A stretch of DNA of 46,748 nucleotides from an uncultured Lachnospiraceae bacterium. Its GTDB lineage: Bacteria > Bacillota > Clostridia > Lachnospirales > Lachnospiraceae. The DNA lies in the NCBI GenBank assembly GCA_905209075.1, contig CAJLRL010000017.1, positions 1 to 46,748 on the forward strand, written 5' to 3'. A program made the translations under genes and the position numbers. Positions 24,149 to 32,646 of this stretch are shown here, one piece after another. The notes beneath the pieces were generated by a model that saw only the letters and a list, made by a program, of their open reading frames with translations, was not told the origin of the DNA and searched no databases. Each line of letters opens with the position of its first letter. Position 1 is the stretch's first letter.

Positions 24149-24412
24149 TTAAGCTACACCGTTAACAAGTTTGCTTAAACGAGAAACTTTTCTAGCTGCG
24201 TTATTTTTATGATAAACGCCTTTAGAACAAGCAGTTGAAATCACAGATGTTGCATCCTTTAAAGCAGCCTCAGCAGCAGCTTTATCGTTTGCAGCTACAG
24301 CAGCCTCAACTTTTTTGATAGAAGTCTTAACTTCTGATCTGATAGCTTTGTTTCTAGCTGTCTTTGTCTCTGTAACTAAAATTCTTTTCTTTGCAGATTT
24401 AATGTTTGCCAA
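24149..24412 (-). CDS. rpsT: Ribosomal protein S20, TTG start
   Basis: This 87-residue S20 protein binds 16S rRNA in the small subunit. It reads (M)ANIKSAKKRILVTETKTARNKA..., with the Ala/Lys-rich helical middle and the GVYHKNNAARKVSRLSKLVN end. The start is the TTG at 24412, because it gives the universally conserved MANIKSAKKR N-terminus and GGAGGT lies about seven bases upstream. An upstream in-frame ATG at 24460 would add 16 unrelated residues and overlap the ribosome site. The gene faces holA and diverges from gpr. Confidence 0.97.
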   Translation of the reverse strand: MANIKSAKKRILVTETKTARNKAIRSEVKTSIKKVEAAVAANDKAAAEAALKDATSVISTACSKGVYHKNNAARKVSRLSKLVNGVA

Positions 24413-24444
24413 CTCGCACACCTCCATATAATCTAATCTATAGG

Positions 24445-24474
24445 GTGCCGAAACAGACACGGACGCTCCGGCAC
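24445..24474 (-). promoter_or_regulatory. Hairpin in the rpsT leader
   Basis: On the minus-strand transcript GTGCCG (24474-24469) pairs with CGGCAC (24450-24445) around an 18-base loop, 33 bases before the TTG start. The leader is about 70 bases long, enough for an autoregulatory structure, but no known S20 leader could be matched. Confidence 0.4.
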
Positions 24475-24488
24475 GAACATACTAGAAT

Positions 24489-24517
24489 ATAATATGCCAA
24501 GCCTGCCTACGTGTCAA
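24489..24517 (-). promoter_or_regulatory. Strong rpsT promoter
   Basis: On the minus strand TTGACA (24517-24512), 17 bases, TATTAT (24494-24489). This is a near-perfect SigA promoter, as expected for a ribosomal protein gene. Confidence 0.8.
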
Positions 24518-24597
24518 TACATATTTTGAAAAAAATTGTAAAAAATATATATCAAATTAAATTTACAGGAATATTATATACGGGAGGCATAAATTTG

Positions 24598-25482
24598 ATG
24601 GGTATGGAATGTTCAATTCGTACTGATCTGGCAGTTGAAACACAAGAGAGTCTTAAAAAAACGAATTCTAATCTCCGAGGGGTAAATTATAGCGAAGAAA
24701 AACGAAAAGATGATATAAAAGTGAGTGTGGTTACGATCGAAACAGAGAATGCTTCGAAACTTACAGGCCGGCCAAGAGGCAGATACGTTACAATAGAGGC
24801 TCCGCAGATGACGGAAGACGATGAGTTATATCGCCAGAGCGTATCGGAAGAATTTGCAGGGGTATTAAAGAAAATGATCCATGATGCATGTAAAAAAGAA
24901 GAGTACCATACACTTGTAGTAGGGCTTGGAAACAGGGATGTTACGCCGGATGCACTTGGACCACGGGTTGTAGATAATTTATTTATCACAAGGCATATGG
25001 TAAAAGAATATGGGAAATATGCGTTTGGCGAGGAAAGGGTAAACAGTATAAGTGGTCTGGTGCCCGGAGTGATGGCGCAGACAGGGATGGAAAGCCTTGA
25101 AATAATAAAAGGAGTGGTAAACCAGACGAAGCCGGATTTTATTATTACGATAGATGCACTGGCAGCAAGAAGTACAAAGAGACTTGGATGTACGATACAG
25201 CTTACCGATACAGGTATAGTTCCGGGAAGCGGGGTCGGAAATCATAGAAACAGGATCTCACATGAAAACATCGGAGTGCCGGTTATATCTATTGGTATAC
25301 CGACAGTTATTGATGCAGTGACGATCGTGTCGGATGCTGTAAATGCAAACAGGGACATGACTGAAAAGCTTATGTCTCCAAAATTAAATGGAATGTTTGT
25401 TACACCTAAGGATATAGATGATACGATAAAAAAACTCGGATTTCTTGTGTCTGAGGGGATAAATATAGCTTTTAGCGCATAG
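24598..25482 (+). CDS. gpr: Germination protease GPR
   Basis: This 294-residue endopeptidase degrades small acid-soluble spore proteins at germination. The zymogen processing region IRTDLAVE is at residues 6-13 and mimics the SASP cleavage site. The body shows LVVGLGNRDVTPDALGPRVVDNL at about 105-127, SGLVPGVMAQTGMES, TIDALAARS and PGSGVGNHRNRIS, all family signatures. The ATG at 24598 was chosen from the CGGGAGG site ten bases upstream. The long open frame back to 24511 is A+T-rich leader. In B. subtilis gpr is also next to spoIIP. It implies that this organism makes endospores or recently did. Confidence 0.95.
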   Translation: MGMECSIRTDLAVETQESLKKTNSNLRGVNYSEEKRKDDIKVSVVTIETENASKLTGRPRGRYVTIEAPQMTEDDELYRQSVSEEFAGVLKKMIHDACKKEEYHTLVVGLGNRDVTPDALGPRVVDNLFITRHMVKEYGKYAFGEERVNSISGLVPGVMAQTGMESLEIIKGVVNQTKPDFIITIDALAARSTKRLGCTIQLTDTGIVPGSGVGNHRNRISHENIGVPVISIGIPTVIDAVTIVSDAVNANRDMTEKLMSPKLNGMFVTPKDIDDTIKKLGFLVSEGINIAFSA

Positions 25483-25517
25483 TATTAATTATCATGATCG
25501 ATCTGGAAGGCGGAAAT

Positions 25518-26588
25518 ATGCGTAAAAAGTTATTTACAGCTATGGTTTTGACATATCTGACCAGCATAGTTATATATGGATGTGGCATAGACAGAAAGTT
25601 TTGGGAAAAAGTATTCCCAGAACTTACATATAAAGAAGCATACAGCAAAGATGCAGACATAATAGAGGACGAATCGACCATGTCATCTTCAGTCATGGAA
25701 TATGCTGCTATGGAAAACGAAAATGCTGTAGCAAAAACAGAAAAAAATGAGGAAACTTCTAAGCAGGAAGTAGAGGAATCTACGCAGGTTCAGGCGGTGG
25801 AAACAGAAATAAAACCTGAAACAGCAGATATTGATTACAGCGAAATTTCATTTGAATATGAAGATCTAGTGAAAAACTTCTATCAGGTGGACAAGACCAC
25901 TACAATAGGAGAGAACCAGCTGAACAGGGATATTCTGTTAAAGGATGTAAAAATAGATGAAAGCCAGGATGGACTGGCTATACTTATCTACCATACGCAT
26001 TCGCAGGAAGGATATAGTGATTCCGTGGAAGGAGACCCGGATACAACAGTTGTCGGGGTTGGAGATTATCTCGAAAAACTGCTTACGGAAAAATATGGAC
26101 ATAAGGTATTGCACCATAAAGGAGAATATGATGTAAACGACAGGGATCATGCGTATTCCAATGCGCTGCCTGAGGTTGCCGGGGTGATAAATGAAAACCC
26201 TCAGATACAGCTTGTGATAGATCTTCACAGAGATGGTGTGGCAGATACGACAAGACTTGCAACGACAATAAATGGGAAACCGACGGCTCAGATCATGTTT
26301 TTTAATGGTCTTAGCAGGACAGTGGAAAGAGGCGATATAAGCGGACTTCCTAATCCATATATAAATGATAATCTTGCTTTATCTTTTCAGATGGAGGTTG
26401 CTGCAGAAAAATTTTATCCTGGTTTTACCAGAAGGATATACTTAAAGGGATACAGATATAATATGCATTTATGCCCGAAATCAATGCTTGTTGAGGTGGG
26501 GGCGCAGACCAATACTTTAGAAGAAGCTATGAATGCTATGGAACCACTTGCTGATATAATAGATAAAGTGATAAAAAAGGACAAATGA
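25518..26588 (+). CDS. spoIIP: Stage II sporulation protein P
   Basis: This 356-residue membrane-anchored amidase/endopeptidase digests septal peptidoglycan during engulfment with SpoIID and SpoIIM. It has an N-terminal hydrophobic anchor (about 5-21), an acidic low-complexity stalk (about 40-115), and a SpoIIP catalytic domain (about 145-350) with IYHTHSQEGY and DLHRDG for zinc binding and the closing RYNMHLCPKSMLVEVGAQTNT. GGAAGGCGG precedes the ATG at 25518. Start ATG 25494 lacks a comparable site. It follows gpr by 35 bases and is probably co-expressed in sporulation. The 144 bases after it are A+T-rich. Confidence 0.94.
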   Translation: MRKKLFTAMVLTYLTSIVIYGCGIDRKFWEKVFPELTYKEAYSKDADIIEDESTMSSSVMEYAAMENENAVAKTEKNEETSKQEVEESTQVQAVETEIKPETADIDYSEISFEYEDLVKNFYQVDKTTTIGENQLNRDILLKDVKIDESQDGLAILIYHTHSQEGYSDSVEGDPDTTVVGVGDYLEKLLTEKYGHKVLHHKGEYDVNDRDHAYSNALPEVAGVINENPQIQLVIDLHRDGVADTTRLATTINGKPTAQIMFFNGLSRTVERGDISGLPNPYINDNLALSFQMEVAAEKFYPGFTRRIYLKGYRYNMHLCPKSMLVEVGAQTNTLEEAMNAMEPLADIIDKVIKKDK

Positions 26589-26637
26589 CCTTTTTTTAAT
26601 GAGAAAAACATTATAGACTAAGTATAGATAGTAAATT

Positions 26638-26703
26638 TTGTGAAAAAAATAGTTAAAATTTATTCTTTTTTATAACATTTTACTTAAACAAAGAAATATT
26701 TCT
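26638..26703 (+). promoter_or_regulatory. A+T-rich leader of udp: weak promoter and palindrome
   Basis: TTGTGA at 26638-26643, 17 bases, TATTCT at 26661-26666 is a possible but weak promoter. A perfect 12-bp palindrome, AGAAATATTTCT, lies at 26692-26703, 30 bases before the udp ATG, where a repressor could sit. This is the only room for regulation at the head of the nucleoside block. Confidence 0.35.
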
Positions 26704-26732
26704 ATGTGGACAGTAGAATAGGGGGAAAATAA

Positions 26733-27512
26733 ATGATAGATTATACAGAGGGTTCTGGAAAACAATATCATACAGGTGTTGGACCGGGTGATATTGGAAA
26801 ATATGTTATACTTCCGGGAGATCCCAAAAGGTGCAGCAAGATCGCAGCACACTTTGAGGATGCAAAGCTTGTAGCAGACAGCAGGGAATATGTCACATAT
26901 ACAGGAACGATCGATGGCGTAAAGGTCAGTGTGACATCGACGGGAATAGGAGGACCCTCAGCTGCTATTGCTATAGATGAACTGTCGAAATGTGGGGCAG
27001 ATACATTTATAAGAGTAGGAACATGCGGCGGAATGCAGGAGGATGTCTGCGGCGGAGATATCGTTATCGCAAATGGTGCGATCCGTATGGAAGGGACAAG
27101 CAGGGAGTTTGCCCCAATAGAATATCCGGCGGTACCTGATGTTAATGTTATGAATGCCCTTATAGCTGCTGCGGATGAGGCTGGAACAAAATATCATGTC
27201 GGGGTAGTCCAATGTAAAGATTCTTTCTTTGGACAGCATGAACCGGAAATAATGCCGGTGAGTTATGAACTTACTGACAAATGGCAGGCATGGCTTAGAA
27301 TGGGATGTCTTGCATCAGAAATGGAGTCAGCTGCCCTTTTTATAGCAGGAAGCTTTTTGAGGGTAAGAGTTGGTTCATGCTTCCTTGTAGTAGCAAATCA
27401 GGAGAGAGCAAAAAAAGGATTGATAAATAGGCAGGCTCATGATACAGAACTTGCAATTTCTACAGCAGTAGATGCTATACGCATACTTATAAAGGAGGAT
27501 GACAACCGGTAA
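26733..27512 (+). CDS. udp: Uridine phosphorylase
   Basis: This 259-residue nucleoside phosphorylase-I family enzyme splits uridine (and often deoxyuridine) with phosphate to uracil and (deoxy)ribose-1-phosphate. Visible are the phosphate-binding LPGDPKRCSKIA at about residues 28-39, VTSTGIGGPSAAIAIDEL, IRVGTCGGMQED at about 90-101, and the ribose-contact segment LASEMESAAL near 190-199. The Udp-type QCKDSFFGQHEP segment favours uridine phosphorylase over purine or thymidine phosphorylases. A GGGGG site precedes the ATG. It is the first gene of the nucleoside block. Confidence 0.92.
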   Translation: MIDYTEGSGKQYHTGVGPGDIGKYVILPGDPKRCSKIAAHFEDAKLVADSREYVTYTGTIDGVKVSVTSTGIGGPSAAIAIDELSKCGADTFIRVGTCGGMQEDVCGGDIVIANGAIRMEGTSREFAPIEYPAVPDVNVMNALIAAADEAGTKYHVGVVQCKDSFFGQHEPEIMPVSYELTDKWQAWLRMGCLASEMESAALFIAGSFLRVRVGSCFLVVANQERAKKGLINRQAHDTELAISTAVDAIRILIKEDDNR

Positions 27513-27566
27513 ATATACTGGATGATCATAAATTACAAGAGGTAAGCACAAGAAAAGGAGAAAAAA

Positions 27567-28613
27567 ATGAAAAAGAAATTTTTAGCAGTTGTACTTGGTG
27601 CAGCAATGACTCTTTCAATGGCAGCATGTGGAGCTGGTGATTCTAAGAGCAGCACAGAGTCGGGTTCTAAATCCGGTTCAGATTTTAAAGTAGGAATTGT
27701 TCTTGATGTAGGTGGAGTAAATGATGGCTCATTCAACCAGACATCATGGGAAGGATTACAGAAGGCAGAGAAAGAACTTGGAATCCAGGCTTCATACCTT
27801 GAATCAGATTCAGATGGAGATTATGCCGCAAATATCGAAAACTTTATTGATGATGACTGTGACCTTATTATCTGTGTCGGATATATGCTTGCAGATGCTA
27901 CTAAGACAGCAGCCGAAGAAAATCCGGATCAGAAATTTGCAATCATCGATGATGCTACGATCGATCTTGATAATGTAGCATGCCTTATGTTCGAGCAGGA
28001 ACAGGCTTCTTATCTTGTAGGTTATGTGGCAGGTCTTACAACAAAGACAAACAATGTTGGTTTCGTTCTTGGAATGTCAAATGAGACAATGAACCAGTTT
28101 GGTTATGGATATTATGCAGGTGCTATTGACGCAAACCCAAATGTAAAAGTCCAGGGAATGAATGCAAACAGCTTTGCTGATGCTGCAACAGGAAAAGCAG
28201 ATGCTAACTCTATGATCACAAATGGTGCAGATATAATCTTCCATGCAGCTGGTGGTACAGGACTCGGTGTCATTGAGGCTTGTCAGGAAGCTGGAATATA
28301 TGCGATCGGTGTTGATTCAGACCAGTCAAGCGTTGCACCAAAGACTGTCCTTACTTCAGCAATGAAGAGGGTTGATTCAGCAGTTTACGATATCGTTGAG
28401 AAAACAATGGATGACAAGTTCCAGAGCGGTGTAATCACATATGATCTTGCCAGCGAAGGTGTTGATATTGCTCCTACACAGGATTTACTTTCACAGGATG
28501 TAATCGACAAAGTAAACGATGTAAAACAGCAGATCGTTGATGGAAAAATCACAGTTCCAAAGACACAGAAAGACTTCGAAGCAAAATATGGTGATGTATA
28601 CGAATTAGATTAA
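27567..28613 (+). CDS. BMP-family nucleoside-binding lipoprotein
   Basis: This 348-residue lipoprotein has lipobox MAAC with C21, a Ser/Gly/Lys linker, and a periplasmic-binding-like BMP/PnrA fold. DVGGVNDGSFNQTSWEG at about 47-63 is the family ligand-binding signature, and VGYMLADATK, HAAGGTGLGV and GVDSDQS follow. PnrA-like proteins bind purine or pyrimidine nucleosides, so the cargo here is probably nucleosides, in agreement with the three transporter genes further on. AAGGAG lies before the ATG. A strong terminator follows directly, so this subunit is likely made in excess of the membrane parts. Confidence 0.94.
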   Translation: MKKKFLAVVLGAAMTLSMAACGAGDSKSSTESGSKSGSDFKVGIVLDVGGVNDGSFNQTSWEGLQKAEKELGIQASYLESDSDGDYAANIENFIDDDCDLIICVGYMLADATKTAAEENPDQKFAIIDDATIDLDNVACLMFEQEQASYLVGYVAGLTTKTNNVGFVLGMSNETMNQFGYGYYAGAIDANPNVKVQGMNANSFADAATGKADANSMITNGADIIFHAAGGTGLGVIEACQEAGIYAIGVDSDQSSVAPKTVLTSAMKRVDSAVYDIVEKTMDDKFQSGVITYDLASEGVDIAPTQDLLSQDVIDKVNDVKQQIVDGKITVPKTQKDFEAKYGDVYELD

Positions 28614-28628
28614 TCAAGGTTGATCATT

Positions 28629-28658
28629 CCCCGCACGGCGTTTCGTGCGGGGCTTTTT
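28629..28658 (+). terminator. Terminator after the binding lipoprotein
   Basis: CCCCGCACG at 28629-28637 pairs with CGTGCGGGG at 28644-28652 around GCGTTT, followed by CTTTTT. It lies between the lipoprotein and the rest of the block and no obvious promoter follows, so partial read-through is expected. Confidence 0.88.
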
Positions 28659-28691
28659 AAATAATTATAGAGGTACATGGGAGGAAAAACT

Positions 28692-30236
28692 ATGCGTGAT
28701 ATAACTATGGAACGTGTAAATGAAACAAGGGTACAGATTCTTGAAACAATTAAAAATCCGGTTCTTACACATGAACAAAAAGTTACCAATATGGCAAATC
28801 TGGCAGATTCACTGCTTGAAGTCTTAGATGTGCCGGAGGGACTTGATGAACTGCTTAATGCAGAGGGTGATGAGAAATGCATCTGTGATTTGTTTGAGGG
28901 ACATGCTCCTGTAAGACCAAGGTATATTGTGCCGGATTACGCAAAGTTCTTAAAAGAGGGAAGTGAATTTTTACAGCTTCCTGCACCAAAGGATTTATAC
29001 GAGGCATGTGATAGTCTGCTTATATTCTATAAGCATGTACCATCAGTTACAAATTATCCGGTTTATCTGGGACAGCTGGATGAACTATTAGAGCCATTTA
29101 TGGATACGGTATCAGAAAAAGAGGCAAAGAAAATAATAAAGCTTTTCCTGCGTCATATAGACAGAACAGTCCTGGATTCATTTGCACATGCAGATATAGG
29201 TCCTGTGGACAGCCGTGCAGGAAGAATCATAATGGAGGCAGAGGCTGAGCTTGAGGATGCTGTTCCTAATATCTCAATGAAGTATGACGAAGACAAGACA
29301 AGTGATGAATATGCCATCAAAGCGGTTGAATGTGCGCTTAAGTGTGCTAAGCCAAGCTTTGCAAATCACAAGATGTTTGTAAATGAACTTGGAGAAAACT
29401 ATGTGCTCGCAAGCTGTTATAATGGCCTTGCACTTGGCGGAGGTTCATATACGTTATGTCGTCTGATACTTGGTGGGATCGCAAAAAAATCTGATAGCAT
29501 TGATGATTTTAAAAATAATAAGCTGCCATATGTAATGGATATCATGGCAAGGTACATGGATGCAAGGATCAGGTTTGAAGTTGAAGAGAGCGGCTTTTTT
29601 GAGAATAATTTCCTTGCAAAAGAAGGGTTTATATATAGAGATAGATTCACGGCAATGTTTGGTCTTGTAGGACTTGCAGACGCAGTAAACATTCTTCTTG
29701 CAAAAGAAGGCATAGAGGGAAGATTTGGAAAGACAGAGAATGCTACACAGCTTGGGGTTGAGATTATGGATATAATAAATGATTTCAACAATGATCATGA
29801 AAATAAATACTGTGAATACACAGGAGGGCATTTCCTTCTTCATGCACAGGTAGGCATAGCAGAAGATATCAACATAACTCCGGGAACGAGGATCCCTATA
29901 GGAGAAGAGCCGGAGGAACTTGTTGACCAGCTTAATGTACTAAGTCATTTTCATAAATATTTTCCATCTGGAACAGGAGATATCTTCCCAATCGATATGA
30001 CTGTGCACAGAAATCCAGAGTATGTTCTTGATATTATCAAAGGCTCATTTAAAAAGAATCTAAGATATCTTTCGTTCTATTCAAGCGATAGTGATGTGAT
30101 AAGAGTTACAGGCTATCTTGTCAAACGTTCCGAGCTTGAAAAGCTGGATAAGGGTTCTGCTGTATTACAGGACACAACAGCGTTGGGGCTTGGTGCCTCA
30201 AAGAACGGCCATATATTAGAGCGTAAGGTCAGATAG
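28692..30236 (+). CDS. yjjI: YjjI-family glycyl radical enzyme
   Basis: This 514-residue protein (from ATG 28692, with GGGAGG seven bases upstream) is a YjjI/DUF3029-type glycyl radical enzyme. The radical glycine is G474 in RVTGYLVKR and the likely thiyl cysteine is C242 in LASCYNGLALGGG. PVYLGQLDELLEPF at about 123-136 and GGHFLLHAQVGIAEDINITPGTRIPIG are family-like. It is shorter than pyruvate formate-lyase (about 760). Enzymes of this class use an oxygen-sensitive radical for C-C, C-O or C-N chemistry. The substrate of YjjI is not established. In E. coli yjjI-yjjW lie beside the deo genes, and here they lie inside a nucleoside block, so a nucleoside- or deoxyribose-derived substrate is inferred. 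Confidence 0.9.
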   Translation: MRDITMERVNETRVQILETIKNPVLTHEQKVTNMANLADSLLEVLDVPEGLDELLNAEGDEKCICDLFEGHAPVRPRYIVPDYAKFLKEGSEFLQLPAPKDLYEACDSLLIFYKHVPSVTNYPVYLGQLDELLEPFMDTVSEKEAKKIIKLFLRHIDRTVLDSFAHADIGPVDSRAGRIIMEAEAELEDAVPNISMKYDEDKTSDEYAIKAVECALKCAKPSFANHKMFVNELGENYVLASCYNGLALGGGSYTLCRLILGGIAKKSDSIDDFKNNKLPYVMDIMARYMDARIRFEVEESGFFENNFLAKEGFIYRDRFTAMFGLVGLADAVNILLAKEGIEGRFGKTENATQLGVEIMDIINDFNNDHENKYCEYTGGHFLLHAQVGIAEDINITPGTRIPIGEEPEELVDQLNVLSHFHKYFPSGTGDIFPIDMTVHRNPEYVLDIIKGSFKKNLRYLSFYSSDSDVIRVTGYLVKRSELEKLDKGSAVLQDTTALGLGASKNGHILERKVR

Positions 30237-30240
30237 GCCT

Positions 30241-31083
30241 ATGGAAAAAGTTGTTGTAAATAAAATAATCCCATTCAGCAGTGTAGATGGTCCGGGAAAC
30301 CGTACCGCTGTATTTTTACAGGGATGCAACATAAACTGCAGATATTGCCACAACCCTGAAACAAGAGGAATGTGTACGAACTGTGGGGAATGCGTGGCAA
30401 AATGTCCAACCGGAGCCCTTTCAATAGAAAACAAAAAAGTAAAATACGACAGCAGTAAATGTGTATCATGTGATACCTGTATACATGTCTGCCGGCATGA
30501 CAGTTCTCCACGGACAAAAGTAATGGATGCATATGAAGTTTATGATATGATCAAAAAACAGATACCATTTATCCGTGGAATCACAGTGTCGGGAGGCGAG
30601 TGTATGCTTCATCCAGAGTTCCTTAAAGAGTTGTTTACACTTGTGGTGGAGGATGGACTTGGAACTCTTATTGATAGTAATGGTACAATTGATTTTTCGA
30701 AGGAAAAAGAACTTCTTGAAGTTTCAGATGGGGTAATGCTTGATATAAAAGCTTTCTCGTCTGAAGAACATAAAAAAATTACTGATTTTGGTAATGAAAT
30801 CGTACTTAAAAATGCCCAATTTTTATCATCTTGTGGTAAACTATATGAGGTAAGGGCAGTAATTGTCCCTACGCTATATGATACAAAAGAAAGTATTATA
30901 CAGATGGGAAAATTTTTAAAGCCATTGTATGAAAAGAATAAGTTTCGAATCAAGATCATTGCATACAGACCCATGGGGGTCCGGGAGAAATATTCACATT
31001 ATCCCGTTCCGGATCAGGAATACCTGCATGAGCTTGCGGAGATATTAAAAAATTATGGGTTTGAAGACCTGATTATTATTTAA
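30241..31083 (+). CDS. yjjW: YjjW-family glycyl radical activase (radical SAM)
   Basis: This 280-residue radical SAM enzyme installs the glycyl radical on YjjI. The radical SAM cluster ligands C29, C33 and C36 (CxxxCxxC) are followed by an inserted ferredoxin-like domain with two 4Fe-4S sets, C45/C48/C51/C55 and C74/C77/C80/C84. TVSGGECMLHPEF carries the SAM-binding GGE motif, and later DSNGTIDF and MLDIKAF match activases of the PFL type. It begins five bases after the yjjI stop, within reach of coupling. The start ATG has a GTCAGATAGG leader rather than a strong ribosome site. Confidence 0.92.
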   Translation: MEKVVVNKIIPFSSVDGPGNRTAVFLQGCNINCRYCHNPETRGMCTNCGECVAKCPTGALSIENKKVKYDSSKCVSCDTCIHVCRHDSSPRTKVMDAYEVYDMIKKQIPFIRGITVSGGECMLHPEFLKELFTLVVEDGLGTLIDSNGTIDFSKEKELLEVSDGVMLDIKAFSSEEHKKITDFGNEIVLKNAQFLSSCGKLYEVRAVIVPTLYDTKESIIQMGKFLKPLYEKNKFRIKIIAYRPMGVREKYSHYPVPDQEYLHELAEILKNYGFEDLIII

Positions 31084-31098
31084 AGGAGGTGCCGAAAG

Positions 31099-32646
31099 TT
31101 GGAGCGAGTTAGTCATATGGATACTGGATCTGTTGCAGTTGAAATGCGAAATATCGTCAAAAAGTTTGGTGATTTCACAGCAAATGACCATATCAATCTT
31201 CTTGTACACAAAGGAGAGGTACACGCTATCCTTGGAGAGAATGGTGCAGGAAAGAGTACGCTTATGAATGTACTGTATGGGTTGTACCGTCCTACAAGCG
31301 GTCAGATATTTATTGATGGGAAAGAGGTACAGATTTCCAGCCCGAAACACGCAATTGAACTTGGTATAGGTATGGTTCATCAGCATTTCATGCTGATTCA
31401 GCCGTTTACAGTAACGGAAAACATAATTCTTGGTGTTGAGCCGAGAAAGGGGCTTAAGGTAGATATTAAATCTGCCAGACAGAAAGTGGTTGAGCTTTCA
31501 GAAAGATATGGAATGAAAGTTGACCCAGATGCGAAAATAGAAGATATTTCAGTGGGAATGCAGCAAAGAGTAGAAATCCTTAAAGTTTTATACAGAGGTG
31601 CAAACACACTTATTCTTGATGAGCCGACTGCATCACTTACACCGCAGGAAATAGAGGAACTTATGGAGATAATAAGCAACCTTACTGCAGATGGAAAAAG
31701 TGTAATCCTTATAACACACAAATTAAAAGAAATAACGGAATCGTCTGATAACTGTACAATCATAAGAGCCGGCAAATATATAGACACAGTAAAAATCGGA
31801 GACGTCGATGAAAATAAGCTTGCCGCCATGATGGTTGGACGTGATGTAAACTTTAAGGTTGAAAAGAAAGATAAAACACCAGGAAATGTAGCTCTTGAGA
31901 TAAAAGATCTCCACGCTAAAGACTACAGAGGTGTCGAGATCTTAAAAGGCTTTGATCTCAATGTAAAAAGCGGAGAGATAGTTGGTCTTGCAGGAGTAGA
32001 TGGCAACGGGCAGACGGAACTTGTTGAAATCCTTACTGGACTTAGAAAAGCTGAATCAGGTAGTATAACTATGCTTGGAAAGGATGTCCTTAATAAAAAG
32101 CCAAAGGAGATTTTCGAGAGCGGAATATCAAGTATTCCGGCTGACAGACAAAAATATGGTCTTGTTTTGGATTTCTCGATTGAGGATAACCTGATCTCAC
32201 AGCATTTTGAGGAAAAACCATATTCCAATCACATGATCCTTGATCGAAAGAAAATCAGAGAACATGCAACGGAAATGATGGACAAGTTCGATATAAGACC
32301 AAGAGGCGCAGAGGCAAAACCGGCAGGAACTTTATCAGGAGGAAACCAGCAGAAGGTTATTATTGCGCGTGAGGTTACAAATGATAAAGAACTTCTTATT
32401 GCTGTAAACCCGACAAGAGGTCTTGATGTCGGAGCGATTGAATTTGTACACAAATATATAGTAGAGCAAAGAGATAAAGGAAGAGCTGTCCTTCTCGTTT
32501 CGTTTGAACTTGATGAGATAATGAATCTTTCAGACAGGATAGAGGTTATTTTTGATGGTCAGATCAAAGGAAGCGTGTCAGGAAAAGACGCTGATGAGAA
32601 GGAACTTGGCTACATGATGGCAGGAGGAAAAAAGAATGAAAACTAA
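31099..32646 (+). CDS. Nucleoside ABC importer, double ATPase
   Basis: This 515-residue protein has two fused ABC ATPase domains, each with a Walker A (GENGAGKST at about 49-57, GVDGNGQTE at about 298-306), a signature motif (DISVGMQQR and LSGGNQQK) and a Walker B (LILDEPTA; second domain degenerate, LIAVNPTRGLD). This double-domain layout belongs to the sugar/nucleoside importers that work with BMP lipoproteins. As in relatives, the second site departs from consensus and may not hydrolyse ATP. Start is TTG at 31099, chosen because a full AAAGGAGGT lies eight bases before it. The next ATG at 31117 has none. It overlaps the permease gene by 11 bases. Confidence 0.93.
   Translation: MERVSHMDTGSVAVEMRNIVKKFGDFTANDHINLLVHKGEVHAILGENGAGKSTLMNVLYGLYRPTSGQIFIDGKEVQISSPKHAIELGIGMVHQHFMLIQPFTVTENIILGVEPRKGLKVDIKSARQKVVELSERYGMKVDPDAKIEDISVGMQQRVEILKVLYRGANTLILDEPTASLTPQEIEELMEIISNLTADGKSVILITHKLKEITESSDNCTIIRAGKYIDTVKIGDVDENKLAAMMVGRDVNFKVEKKDKTPGNVALEIKDLHAKDYRGVEILKGFDLNVKSGEIVGLAGVDGNGQTELVEILTGLRKAESGSITMLGKDVLNKKPKEIFESGISSIPADRQKYGLVLDFSIEDNLISQHFEEKPYSNHMILDRKKIREHATEMMDKFDIRPRGAEAKPAGTLSGGNQQKVIIAREVTNDKELLIAVNPTRGLDVGAIEFVHKYIVEQRDKGRAVLLVSFELDEIMNLSDRIEVIFDGQIKGSVSGKDADEKELGYMMAGGKKNEN

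Noticed and set aside
24478..24484. SigG -10 element (CATACTA) for gpr
   Set aside because: The hexamer fits, but no matching -35 lies 16-18 bases upstream, and the site is in the rpsT leader, about 115 bases before the gpr start.
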